Assembly (NCBI GenBank): GCA_028875955.1 | Contig: JAGWTX010000215.1 | Span: forward strand, 1-5,028 | From: Bacteroidota bacterium | Lineage (GTDB): Bacteria > Bacteroidota > Bacteroidia > Chitinophagales > Chitinophagaceae | Reading direction: 5' to 3' | DNA length: 5,028 nucleotides | In this document: positions 1 to 5,028 of the stretch, one piece after another | Numbering within the stretch: position 1 is the first letter of the stretch | Layout of the letters: every line of letters begins with the position of its first letter | Program-made: the position numbers and the translations under genes | The notes under the pieces: generated by a model | Database searches by the model: none | Seen by the model: only the letters and a program-made list of their open reading frames with translations | Told to the model about the DNA's origin: nothing

Positions 1-356
1 GCATTGGTCAATACATCCAGCGAATGGGAGCCCTGGACAAAGGGGATCAACCGATAATAACTTTCTGTGTCACCCTCCTGCAGGATCAGCATATCCTTAC
101 CATCCTTTGTTGGCAAAGGCGATACAAACAGGTATTCCGGGTAATGTTGCCTGAGATAATCTGCCACCAGGGAGATGTTTGCCGCGATCTCTTCCGGGTG
201 CCGGAATACCTGCTGGTTGATCTTTTGCAAGATAAAAGCCTCCTTACCCGTTTCCAGTTTCCAGGTATGGTTGATCAAACCCGAACCAAACGCTTGCGCC
301 TGTGTTCTCATGGGATCCAGACCATAAGCAGAAAATATTTCCGGAAGCAATTGCAT
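1..356 (-). CDS. NahK-like sugar kinase, aminoglycoside phosphotransferase fold (partial, N-terminal 118 residues)
   Basis: Reading the minus strand from the ATG at 356 gives an open frame of 118 complete codons that continues past the left edge. The product begins MQLLPEIFSAYGLD. It has a glycine-containing nucleotide-loop motif FGSGLINHTW (residues 23-32), then FILQKINQQVF (41-51) and YYRLIPFVQG (100-109). From memory, these line up in order with Bifidobacterium N-acetylhexosamine 1-kinase (NahK: GDGHINTTY, YILQQMN, and a later hydrophobic strand). NahK phosphorylates GalNAc or GlcNAc at C1 in the cytoplasm using ATP. The catalytic HxD and DFG-like motifs lie in the missing C-terminal lobe and cannot be checked. 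ATG 356 is the only in-frame ATG after an in-frame TGA at 363-365; no clear Shine-Dalgarno sequence precedes it. It lies 140 bp downstream of the GH109 gene on the same strand and may be cotranscribed. The fold assignment is firm; the sugar substrate is inferred and could be another sugar or a small alcohol. Confidence 0.8.
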   Translation of the reverse strand, partial: MQLLPEIFSAYGLDPMRTQAQAFGSGLINHTWKLETGKEAFILQKINQQVFRHPEEIAANISLVADYLRQHYPEYLFVSPLPTKDGKDMLILQEGDTESYYRLIPFVQGSHSLDVLTN

Positions 357-394
357 GCATATTCATTTTAGCAGGTGCGCTGATATCACCCCCT

Positions 395-482
395 CTCTGC
401 GAAATCTCTGCAACTCAGCGTCTCCGCGGTGAAAAGATACTCTGTCACCGCAGAGAACAGGAGAAGCAGAGAATACGCGGAG
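395..482. repeat. Long imperfect palindrome between GH109 and kinase genes (element A)
   Basis: The core arms TCTCCGCGGTGA (421-432) and TCACCGCAGAGA (445-456) pair at 11 of 12 positions around a 12-nt loop. Further out, TCTCTGC (405-411) pairs perfectly with GCAGAGA (466-472), and CTCTGCG (395-401) pairs with CGCGGAG (476-482) with one mismatch, so the symmetry covers almost 90 bp. In the GH109 transcript it begins about 15 nt after the stop codon. No T-run follows it on either strand, so it is not a standard intrinsic terminator. It shares CTCTGCG and GGTGAA words with the elements near 1973-2043 and 2169-2219. Confidence 0.75.
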
Positions 483-496
483 TAGTTTTACGTAGC

Positions 497-1852
497 TTAA
501 TATTCATCTCCCAAAGAGAAAACGGGTTTCCGGTACATCCATTGTCCACCGGTGAAATCAGGGAATTCCACAGTCTGGTTACCCAGTTCAATCGATGTTT
601 CACTCAAGGGAGAAATGGCACTCCAGGTAGCCGCATCATACACATCCAGCGGTGTAGGCTGCTGGCGTTTGATGGATTCGATAAAGGAATGTATGACAAA
701 GAAATCCATGCCACCATGACCGGCACCGGCGGTTTCCTTACTCCATCTTTTCCATAAAGGATGATCATATTTATCAAACCAGACCTGTGCATTATCCCAC
801 TGATCGTTTTTGGCAGATTTGTCCTGGATATAAATACTCTTGTTCACATCCATCCACAAACCTTCCGTGCCCTGTACCCGGAAGCCGAGCGAATAAGGTC
901 TGGGCAGGTCTGTATCATGTTGCAATAAGATTGTTTCCCCGTTTACACAATTGATGGAAGTGGTAACCACATCACCCAGTTTGAAATTCACTTTTGCGTT
1001 GGGATGATCCGGTCCGCCTACTTTTACGATATGGTTGTGCAAACCTCTTGCTTTTGAAGAGAAGGAACAAAGCGAAATAAAACGGTTACCCCGGTTGATA
1101 TTGATATAATTGGCTATCGGCCCGATCCCGTGCGTGGGATAGAGATCCCCGTTCCTGTGCACGGAATGTTCCGTACGCCAGTGCGCTTCTGAAATCGCTT
1201 TCTCCCCATATTCAACCCCATGTCCGTAAACATGCTGACCATCATTGAATTTCACCTCCCGCAGGTCATGCTGGTAACCACCCTGTAAGTGGATCAGTTC
1301 CCCAAACATACCCATCCGCACCATATTCAATACGGCCATTACATCTCTTCTGTAACAGACATTTTCCAGCATCATCACATGGGCATTGTTTTTTTCTGCT
1401 GCTTTAACCACATCCCAGTGGTCCTGCAGGCTGATACCGATGATCACTTCCGAACCTACATATTTTACACCCGCTTCCAGTGATCCGATGATCATGGGTT
1501 TGTGCCATTCCCAGGGAGTGGCGATGATCACACCGTCGGGTTTTTTGGTTTCCACTAATTTTTTCCAGGCATAAGGATCGCCGGTAAATATTTCGGGCAT
1601 GGGTTTACCCGATTTGGCTATCATTTCCCTGGATAGTTTCAATACCCGATCATCCACATCACAAATAGCAATCAGCTCAACATCGTCCCTGCGCAAAAGC
1701 AAGTCGAGATGGTTTCTTCCTCTCTCACCCGTACCCAACAGGGCGATTCTCACTTTTGCTGTTCCCTTTCTGGCAAAAAGTTGCGTGCCCGGCATCATGG
1801 CCAAAGCGGCGGCAGCCATTCCGGTTGTTTTGACAAATTCTTTTCTGTTCAT
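497..1852 (-). CDS. GH109 family alpha-N-acetylgalactosaminidase-like protein (Gfo/Idh/MocA fold)
   Basis: This 451-residue protein has a Rossmann nucleotide-binding start, VRIALLGTGERGRNH (34-48), with an acidic residue in ICDVDD (63-68). It continues with the family stretches ATPWEWHKP (111-119), MLENVCYRRD (161-170), GGYQHDLREVKFNDG (191-205), HWRTEHS (224-230) and NGDLYPTHGIGP (234-245), and ends with DFPDFTGGQW-like residues. From memory these match the Elizabethkingia meningoseptica GH109 enzyme over the whole length, including the Tyr/His pair in YPTHG (Y238, H241) that is important there. GH109 enzymes use a retained NAD+ to cleave terminal alpha-GalNAc, as in blood-group A-type glycans, by transient oxidation and elimination. 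The N-terminus MNRKEFVKTTGMAAAALAMMPG resembles a Tat signal but has Arg-Lys instead of Arg-Arg; cleavage after LFA near residue 28 would place the enzyme in the periplasm. The length is typical of the family. The kinase gene follows downstream and a LacI-family gene diverges upstream. Members of the fold can be plain oxidoreductases, so the activity is inferred, though well supported. Confidence 0.9.
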   Translation of the reverse strand: MNRKEFVKTTGMAAAALAMMPGTQLFARKGTAKVRIALLGTGERGRNHLDLLLRRDDVELIAICDVDDRVLKLSREMIAKSGKPMPEIFTGDPYAWKKLVETKKPDGVIIATPWEWHKPMIIGSLEAGVKYVGSEVIIGISLQDHWDVVKAAEKNNAHVMMLENVCYRRDVMAVLNMVRMGMFGELIHLQGGYQHDLREVKFNDGQHVYGHGVEYGEKAISEAHWRTEHSVHRNGDLYPTHGIGPIANYININRGNRFISLCSFSSKARGLHNHIVKVGGPDHPNAKVNFKLGDVVTTSINCVNGETILLQHDTDLPRPYSLGFRVQGTEGLWMDVNKSIYIQDKSAKNDQWDNAQVWFDKYDHPLWKRWSKETAGAGHGGMDFFVIHSFIESIKRQQPTPLDVYDAATWSAISPLSETSIELGNQTVEFPDFTGGQWMYRKPVFSLGDEY

Positions 1853-1859
1853 AGAAGTT

Positions 1860-1887
1860 GGTTTGTGGTTTGTAGTTTGTGGTCTGT
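1860..1887. repeat. Four tandem 7-bp repeats in the GH109 leader
   Basis: On the plus strand the units are GGTTTGT, GGTTTGT, AGTTTGT and GGTCTGT, followed by a degenerate GGTTATG. On the GH109 mRNA side they read ACAAACC-like, an A/C-rich unstructured tract ending 8 nt before the ATG at 1852. This is where a ribosome-binding site would lie, and no Shine-Dalgarno sequence is present. The tract could aid translation initiation, or change in copy number by slippage, but neither is shown by the sequence. Confidence 0.8.
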
Positions 1888-1972
1888 GGTTATGACTGGA
1901 TTCCTATTATTTGGTTTTGTAGTATTGAGAGATACTTGCATGATTGCTTATACACTGCGATTATCGCTGCAT

Positions 1973-2043
1973 CTCCTATTCTCTGCGGTGAATGTTATTT
2001 TTTTTCACCGCAGAGTAGCGGAGGAGCAGAGTTGCGCAGAGAG
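1973..2043. repeat. Palindromic intergenic element B
   Basis: A perfect 12-bp inverted repeat, CTCTGCGGTGAA (1981-1992) and TTCACCGCAGAG (2004-2015), encloses an 11-nt T-rich loop. Outside it CTCCT (1973-1977) can pair with AGGAG (2022-2026), and further GCAGAG words follow at 2026-2031 and near 2036-2041. The core is nearly identical to the right half of element A (TCACCGCAGAGA). It lies about 130 bp upstream of the GH109 start, between divergent genes, so it is unlikely to be a terminator. The T-run is in the loop and not after the stem. Confidence 0.75.
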
Positions 2044-2058
2044 TTATCAACAACAATA

Positions 2059-2089
2059 CTGTAAAACCAACTCTCTTAGTAGTTTACAG
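2059..2089. repeat. Small inverted repeat CTGTAAA / TTTACAG
   Basis: CTGTAAA (2059-2065) and TTTACAG (2083-2089) form a perfect 7-bp inverted repeat with a 17-nt spacer. It is unrelated in sequence to the CTCTGCG palindromes. It could be a two-half-site protein-binding site in the divergent region or chance; the half site TGTAAA also occurs in the operator-like site at 2123-2138. Confidence 0.35.
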
Positions 2090-2122
2090 GTTCAAATTAG
2101 TGGTTTTTGAGAAAGAATGGAT

Positions 2123-2138
2123 GTGTAAACGTTTGCGC
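2123..2138. promoter_or_regulatory. LacI/PurR-type operator-like palindrome
   Basis: The 16 bases GTGTAAACGTTTGCGC are a near-palindrome around a perfect AAACGTTT core with the central CpG typical of LacI-family operators. The right half matches the PurR box half (GTTTGCG), and the whole resembles the cre-type pattern TGNAANCGNTTNC. It lies between the GH109 gene and a divergent LacI-family gene, about 175 bp upstream of the latter and 270 bp upstream of GH109, so the neighbouring regulator is the obvious candidate ligand. The assignment rests on motif shape and context only. Confidence 0.55.
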
Positions 2139-2168
2139 AAAACCGCCTTAGTATATAAATAGCACTCA

Positions 2169-2219
2169 CCGTGCCTCTGTGCCTCCGTGTGAAATACACA
2201 CAGAGACACAGAGGCACGG
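2169..2219. repeat. Strong palindromic element C (23-bp arms, 5-nt loop)
   Basis: Arms 2169-2191 and 2197-2219 are complementary at 21 of 23 positions (two C-A mismatches) around the loop AAATA. The left arm begins CCGTGCCTCTGTG and the right arm ends CAGAGGCACGG. No T-run follows on either strand, so it is not a normal intrinsic terminator. It lies about 95 bp before the LacI-type start codon. If transcription starts near the operator-like site, this hairpin would form in the leader of that mRNA. Its words (CCTCTGTG, CTCCGTGTGAAA) are a variant of those in elements A and B. Confidence 0.85.
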
Positions 2220-2312
2220 AAGAAATTGGCGGAGGAAAGTGACCCGCTTCAAATAGATTTTTTCTACTGTGCAATAGATAAGCTATTAACTTAGCCCTTC
2301 AGGTAACCCGAA

Positions 2313-3353
2313 ATGCCCAAGAGTCTACCCACCATAAAACAAATTGCCCAACAATTGCAGGTCTCTCCGGCAACGGTTTCCCGTGCCTTACATAATCACC
2401 CGAGGATTGGCATACAGACCCGGGAAAAAATACAAAAACTGGCTGCGGAACTGGGTTATGTACCCAATACCCAGGCGATACACTTCAAACAAAAAAGATC
2501 CTTTGTCATTGGTGTGATTGTTCCGCAAATACGGGAGGCTTTTTTTTCGGAAGCCATCAGTGGCATGGAGACGATTGCACTGGCCAATGACTATACCATC
2601 CTCTTCGGGCAGAGTTATGACGATCCGGAAAGGGAAAAAACCGTGGTGAATGCGATGAAAAGACAAAGGGTCGACGGACTCCTGATCTCTCTTTCTAAAA
2701 AGACCACCCATTATGATCACCTGCTGGCGCTGGAAAAACTGCAGATCCCGGTGGTGTATTTCGACCGGGTACCCAATCTGGCAGATGCACACAAGGTATT
2801 CTGCAATATATATGCGGGTACCCTTGAAATGATCAAATGGCTATTCAAACATCAGTTTCGGAAGATCGGGATCCTGAATGGTCCGGCAGACCTGCCTGCC
2901 AGCAGGGAAAGGATGAAAGCCTATATAGACGGGATCAGCCGTCAGCACCTGAAAATCGATATGCAATGGGTGGCCGAAACCGATCTCTCGCAGGAAAGCA
3001 CGTTCGCAGCAATGGAAACTTTACTCCAAACCAGAAAACCACCCAACGCCATCATCAGTTTTAATGACTATGTGCACATGGATGCCGTTCAGTGGGCGAT
3101 CCAGCATAAGATCAAAGTGAATCAGGATCTGGCATTTGTCAGTTATGCCAATCTCCCGATCACCCGTTATACCACCTATCCGCCCCTGTTATCCCTGGAA
3201 CAGTATCCCGAAAAACAGGGATCGGTTGCCATGCAGGTAATGATGGACCTCCTGCTGCAAAAAACCTTGTCATCGGAAGAAAAAACACCTCCCGTACATC
3301 GTGAAATCCCGTTCGGGATCGCGGAACCACCCGGCAAACTGCAGGGCAGCTGA
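2313..3353 (+). CDS. LacI family transcriptional regulator
   Basis: This 346-residue protein has the LacI/GalR layout. An N-terminal helix-turn-helix, TIKQIAQQLQVSPATVSRAL (7-26), is followed by LGYVPN (47-52), the hinge helix (about 53-62), and a periplasmic-binding-protein-like effector domain beginning IGVIVPQI (66-73). Typical effector-domain stretches follow: VDGLLISLS (120-128), IPVVYFDRV (145-153), RKIGILNGP (183-191), SRERMKAYIDG (197-207) and ISFNDYVHMDAVQWA (248-262). The length is normal. The hinge residue that inserts into the operator minor groove, Leu in LacI, appears to be Phe58 (AIHFKQK). The ATG at 2313 is supported by the family N-terminus and a weak AGG 9 nt upstream. It probably acts as a sugar-responsive cytoplasmic repressor. 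Its divergent position makes the GH109/kinase unit the likely target, with AAACGTTT at 2127-2134 as a candidate operator. The effector cannot be read from the sequence; GalNAc or a phosphorylated derivative is a guess. An 8-T run at 2540-2547 lies inside the gene. Confidence 0.93.
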   Translation: MPKSLPTIKQIAQQLQVSPATVSRALHNHPRIGIQTREKIQKLAAELGYVPNTQAIHFKQKRSFVIGVIVPQIREAFFSEAISGMETIALANDYTILFGQSYDDPEREKTVVNAMKRQRVDGLLISLSKKTTHYDHLLALEKLQIPVVYFDRVPNLADAHKVFCNIYAGTLEMIKWLFKHQFRKIGILNGPADLPASRERMKAYIDGISRQHLKIDMQWVAETDLSQESTFAAMETLLQTRKPPNAIISFNDYVHMDAVQWAIQHKIKVNQDLAFVSYANLPITRYTTYPPLLSLEQYPEKQGSVAMQVMMDLLLQKTLSSEEKTPPVHREIPFGIAEPPGKLQGS

Positions 3354-3471
3354 GGGAAGAGACATATCAAAAGGTTTATTTACTTTACATAATCAATCCT
3401 TCATCAGAAAAGAGTCAGTTATAATCGGCATTGATGAATGACGGATGACCACAATCCATAAAAACAAATCC

Positions 3472-3945
3472 ATGAAAATTCAGTTCTGGTCGGTTGGAAA
3501 AGCACATGAGGGGTATGTAAAAACCGGCATCGAAGATTTTTCCAAAAGGATACAGCATTATTTCCCTGCAGAATGGTTATTGATCTCCCCTCCCAAAAAT
3601 GCGGGAATTTTAACAGAAACCGATCTGAAAAAAGCGGAAGCGGCACTTATATTCGCACAGTTGCAGAGCGATGATTACCTGGTCTTACTGGATGAACGAG
3701 GAAAAATGCTCAGTTCACCGGAGCTGGCAAAATTTATTCAGCAAAGAGCCAATGAAAGTACGCGCCGGCTGATTTTTCTGATCGGTGGCGCTTATGGGGT
3801 GGATGAATCGGTGATGCAGCGTGCGGCGCTGAACTGGAGTTTATCCAAACTGGTATTCCCGCATATGCTGGTAAGGCTGATCCTGGCCGAACAGGTCTAT
3901 CGGGGATGCACCATTTTACGAAACGAAAAATACCATCACTCCTGA
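3472..3945 (+). CDS. rlmH: 23S rRNA (pseudouridine-1915 N3)-methyltransferase RlmH
   Basis: This 157-residue SPOUT-class methyltransferase is close in length to E. coli RlmH (155). RlmH uses S-adenosylmethionine to methylate N3 of pseudouridine 1915 in helix 69 of 23S rRNA, acting on assembled 70S ribosomes as a homodimer. Visible family motifs are LLDERGKMLSS (72-82), FLIGGAYGVDESV (102-114, the glycine-rich part of the SAM-binding trefoil knot), FPHMLVRLILAEQVYR (129-144) and the C-terminal YHH (154-156). An ATG 27 bp upstream (3445) is in frame, but MKIQFWSVGK at 3472 is the normal family N-terminus, so 3472 is preferred. The stop is a tandem TGATAA. The 118-bp gap after the LacI-type gene contains no obvious terminator or gene. 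The rhomboid gene starts 19 bp after the stop, suggesting cotranscription. Confidence 0.95.
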   Translation: MKIQFWSVGKAHEGYVKTGIEDFSKRIQHYFPAEWLLISPPKNAGILTETDLKKAEAALIFAQLQSDDYLVLLDERGKMLSSPELAKFIQQRANESTRRLIFLIGGAYGVDESVMQRAALNWSLSKLVFPHMLVRLILAEQVYRGCTILRNEKYHHS

Positions 3946-3964
3946 TAAATAACTAAATTGCTGT

Positions 3965-4603
3965 ATGCTTACCATTACCCTGATCCTTTTATTGCTCACC
4001 TGTGTGATTTCCTTCACCGCTTTTTCGAATCAGAAGATCACGGATGATCTGATCTTTTATCCACCGGCCATCTCGCAAAGAAACCAATGGTATCGTTTTA
4101 TCACCTGTGGCTTTATCCATGCGGATTTCATGCACCTGGCTTTTAACATGTACACATTTTACCTGTTTGGTGGCATGGTGGAAGATGCGTTTACCAGTAT
4201 CTATGGAGAAAGCGGGAAGATACTGTATGCCATTTTATACTTTACATCCTTAATCGTTTGCCTCCTGCCTACCTATTTTCAGCACAAAGACAATTATCAT
4301 TACCGAAGCCTGGGTGCCTCGGGTGCTGTTTCGGCGGTGATTTTTATTGGTGTATTCTTAAATCCCACCATGGGCATGGGCATTTTCCCCATCCCGTTTC
4401 ATATTCCGGCTTTTATTTTCGGGCCATTATACCTGATCATCTCCTTTTACCTGGCTAAAAAAGGCGGGGGTAATATCAATCATTCCGCACATATCTGGGG
4501 GGCGTTGTATGGCATCGTTTTTCTTATTATCACCTGCCTGTTCCTGAGCCGTTTTAATCCGGTGCAAAATTTTCTTTCGGAAGTGGGGAATTATCTTACT
4601 TAA
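3965..4603 (+). CDS. Rhomboid family intramembrane serine protease
   Basis: This 212-residue membrane protein has about six hydrophobic segments (roughly 1-20, 53-72, 86-104, 116-133, 146-164 and 175-196), the compact bacterial rhomboid core. The family signatures are all present: HADFMHLAFN (52-61) gives the HxxxxHxxxN motif in the second helix, GASGAVSA (117-124) carries the catalytic Ser119, and NHSAHIWGALYG (172-183) carries the catalytic His176. It is therefore expected to be an active protease cleaving transmembrane substrates in the inner membrane; the substrate is unknown. There is no extra cytoplasmic domain. It starts 19 bp after rlmH with no clear Shine-Dalgarno sequence, so it probably shares that transcript. 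The 138 bp beyond its stop, up to the convergent tilS end, contain only a weak 5-bp stem (4609-4613 with 4620-4624) and no convincing terminator. Confidence 0.93.
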   Translation: MLTITLILLLLTCVISFTAFSNQKITDDLIFYPPAISQRNQWYRFITCGFIHADFMHLAFNMYTFYLFGGMVEDAFTSIYGESGKILYAILYFTSLIVCLLPTYFQHKDNYHYRSLGASGAVSAVIFIGVFLNPTMGMGIFPIPFHIPAFIFGPLYLIISFYLAKKGGGNINHSAHIWGALYGIVFLIITCLFLSRFNPVQNFLSEVGNYLT

Positions 4604-4741
4604 CTATCCACATTCTTTCATGTGCGGGATAAGGTTCAGCAGCAAACCGGAAAAATCGGATATCTGACAACCCCTATCACCTAAAAAAGTTGTAAGCTCA
4701 ATTCCTAATGATATGGGAGTAATGAGTATAACCAGAACCTA

Positions 4742-5028
4742 TTAAATGGCCTTCCATTGAACATGCAACAAATCTTTGGATTGATCCGTAACCCGGAAAC
4801 GGTGATCGATCCGGTAACCGATCACCCAGATAATTTTCCGATCGGATTCCAATACCCAAACTTTTTCTTTATCTGTTCTCGATAATTTCAGATCAATCAG
4901 CAACTTACTGATCTTCTTTTTTTTCTGCATACCCAATGGATAGAAATAATCACCCGTCTTCCACTTTCGCAACAACAAGGGGAAACGGATTTCCTTACGG
5001 TCCAGCAGGGCCTGCTTCAGGTCAGCCG
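4742..5028 (-). CDS. tilS: tRNA(Ile)-lysidine synthetase, C-terminal part (partial)
   Basis: The minus-strand frame is open from the right edge to the TAA at 4742-4744 and gives the last 95 residues of a longer protein. The stretch LLLRKWKTGDYFYPLGM, then KKKKISKLLIDLKLS, then EKVWVLES and IIWVIGYRID form the C-terminal TilS substrate-binding domain as seen in Bacteroidota. TilS uses ATP and lysine to convert the wobble C34 of the minor isoleucine tRNA (CAU anticodon) to lysidine, which makes it read AUA. It is an essential cytoplasmic enzyme. The PP-loop catalytic domain and the start codon lie beyond the right edge. An apparent TTG start at 4978 is only an internal leucine codon. The gene converges on the rhomboid gene. 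An A8 run on the coding strand (4917-4924) encodes lysines. Confidence 0.9.
   Translation of the reverse strand, partial: ADLKQALLDRKEIRFPLLLRKWKTGDYFYPLGMQKKKKISKLLIDLKLSRTDKEKVWVLESDRKIIWVIGYRIDHRFRVTDQSKDLLHVQWKAI

Larger units (their letters stand above)
1853..2312. other. Divergent intergenic regulatory region between GH109 and LacI-type genes
   Basis: This 460-bp stretch has no credible gene. Short open frames cross it, but none resembles a protein and several run through the palindromes. It holds, left to right, a 7-bp tandem repeat next to the GH109 start, palindromic element B, a smaller inverted repeat, a LacI-type operator-like site and palindromic element C. Both flanking genes must start transcription here or read from it. 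An exact Bacteroidota promoter (TTTG, about 19-21 bp, TAnnTTTG) was looked for by eye on both strands and not found, so no promoter is called. Confidence 0.7.

Noticed and set aside
24..371. 115-codon plus-strand open frame at the left edge
   Set aside because: The opposite strand encodes a recognisable kinase N-terminus across the same bases; the plus-strand product looks random.
302..757. 151-codon plus-strand open frame over the end of GH109 and element A
   Set aside because: It is antisense to a well-supported GH109 gene, runs through a palindromic repeat, and its product resembles no family.
2169..2219. Element C as a Rho-independent terminator
   Set aside because: It lies between divergent genes, so neither is terminated there, and no T-tract follows on either strand.
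2226..2261. Possible Bacteroidota promoter (TTGG, then TAGATTTT at 2254-2261) before the LacI-type gene
   Set aside because: The -7 box lacks the final G, the -33 match is poor, and the spacing of about 24 bp is wider than the usual 19-21 bp.
2092..2274. 60-codon minus-strand open frame upstream of the LacI-type gene
   Set aside because: Its coding potential comes from the palindromic element C (low-complexity Cys/Val/Pro/Leu), and it resembles no known protein.
2388..2792. 134-codon minus-strand open frame inside the LacI-type gene
   Set aside because: It is the antisense shadow of the conserved HTH and effector-domain coding sequence, with no recognisable protein features.
3445..3471. Upstream ATG giving a 9-residue longer RlmH
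   Set aside because: The family begins at the MKIQFWSVGK-like strand; the extension MTTIHKNKS is not family-like.
4609..4624. CACAT/ATGTG stem as a terminator between rhomboid and tilS
   Set aside because: The stem is only 5 bp, has no following T-run, and is likely chance.

Overview
The window looks like chromosomal DNA from a member of the Bacteroidota, most likely close to the Chitinophagaceae. This is inferred from the protein sequences (GH109, the TilS C-terminus and the LacI protein all read like that phylum), from start codons with little or no Shine-Dalgarno sequence, and from intergenic palindromes built on CTCTGCG/GGTGAA words. No taxonomic marker is present, so the family-level placement is tentative.

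Left part (1-2312, minus strand). A GH109-type glycosidase of the Gfo/Idh/MocA fold (497-1852) is followed, in its own transcription direction, by the first 118 codons of a NahK-like sugar kinase of the aminoglycoside-phosphotransferase fold (1-356), which runs off the left edge. GH109 enzymes release terminal alpha-GalNAc, and NahK-type kinases phosphorylate GalNAc/GlcNAc at C1, so the pair suggests a small GalNAc-release-and-capture unit. The 140 bp between them holds a long imperfect palindrome.

Middle (1853-3353). A 460-bp divergent intergenic region separates the GH109 gene from a LacI-family regulator on the plus strand (2313-3353). It contains four 7-bp tandem repeats just before the GH109 start codon, two more palindromic elements of the same family as the one near 395-482, a smaller inverted repeat, and a LacI/PurR-type operator-like palindrome centred on AAACGTTT (2123-2138). 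The layout suggests that the LacI protein controls the glycosidase/kinase unit and possibly itself.

Right part (3354-5028). This is housekeeping DNA: rlmH (23S rRNA pseudouridine-1915 N3-methyltransferase, 3472-3945), a compact six-helix rhomboid protease 19 bp downstream (3965-4603), then, convergent on the minus strand, the C-terminal end of tilS (tRNA-Ile lysidine synthetase, 4742-5028), cut by the right edge.

No RNA gene, insertion sequence, CRISPR array or phage gene was seen. The most interesting material is the putative GalNAc unit with its regulatory region and the three-copy intergenic repeat family.
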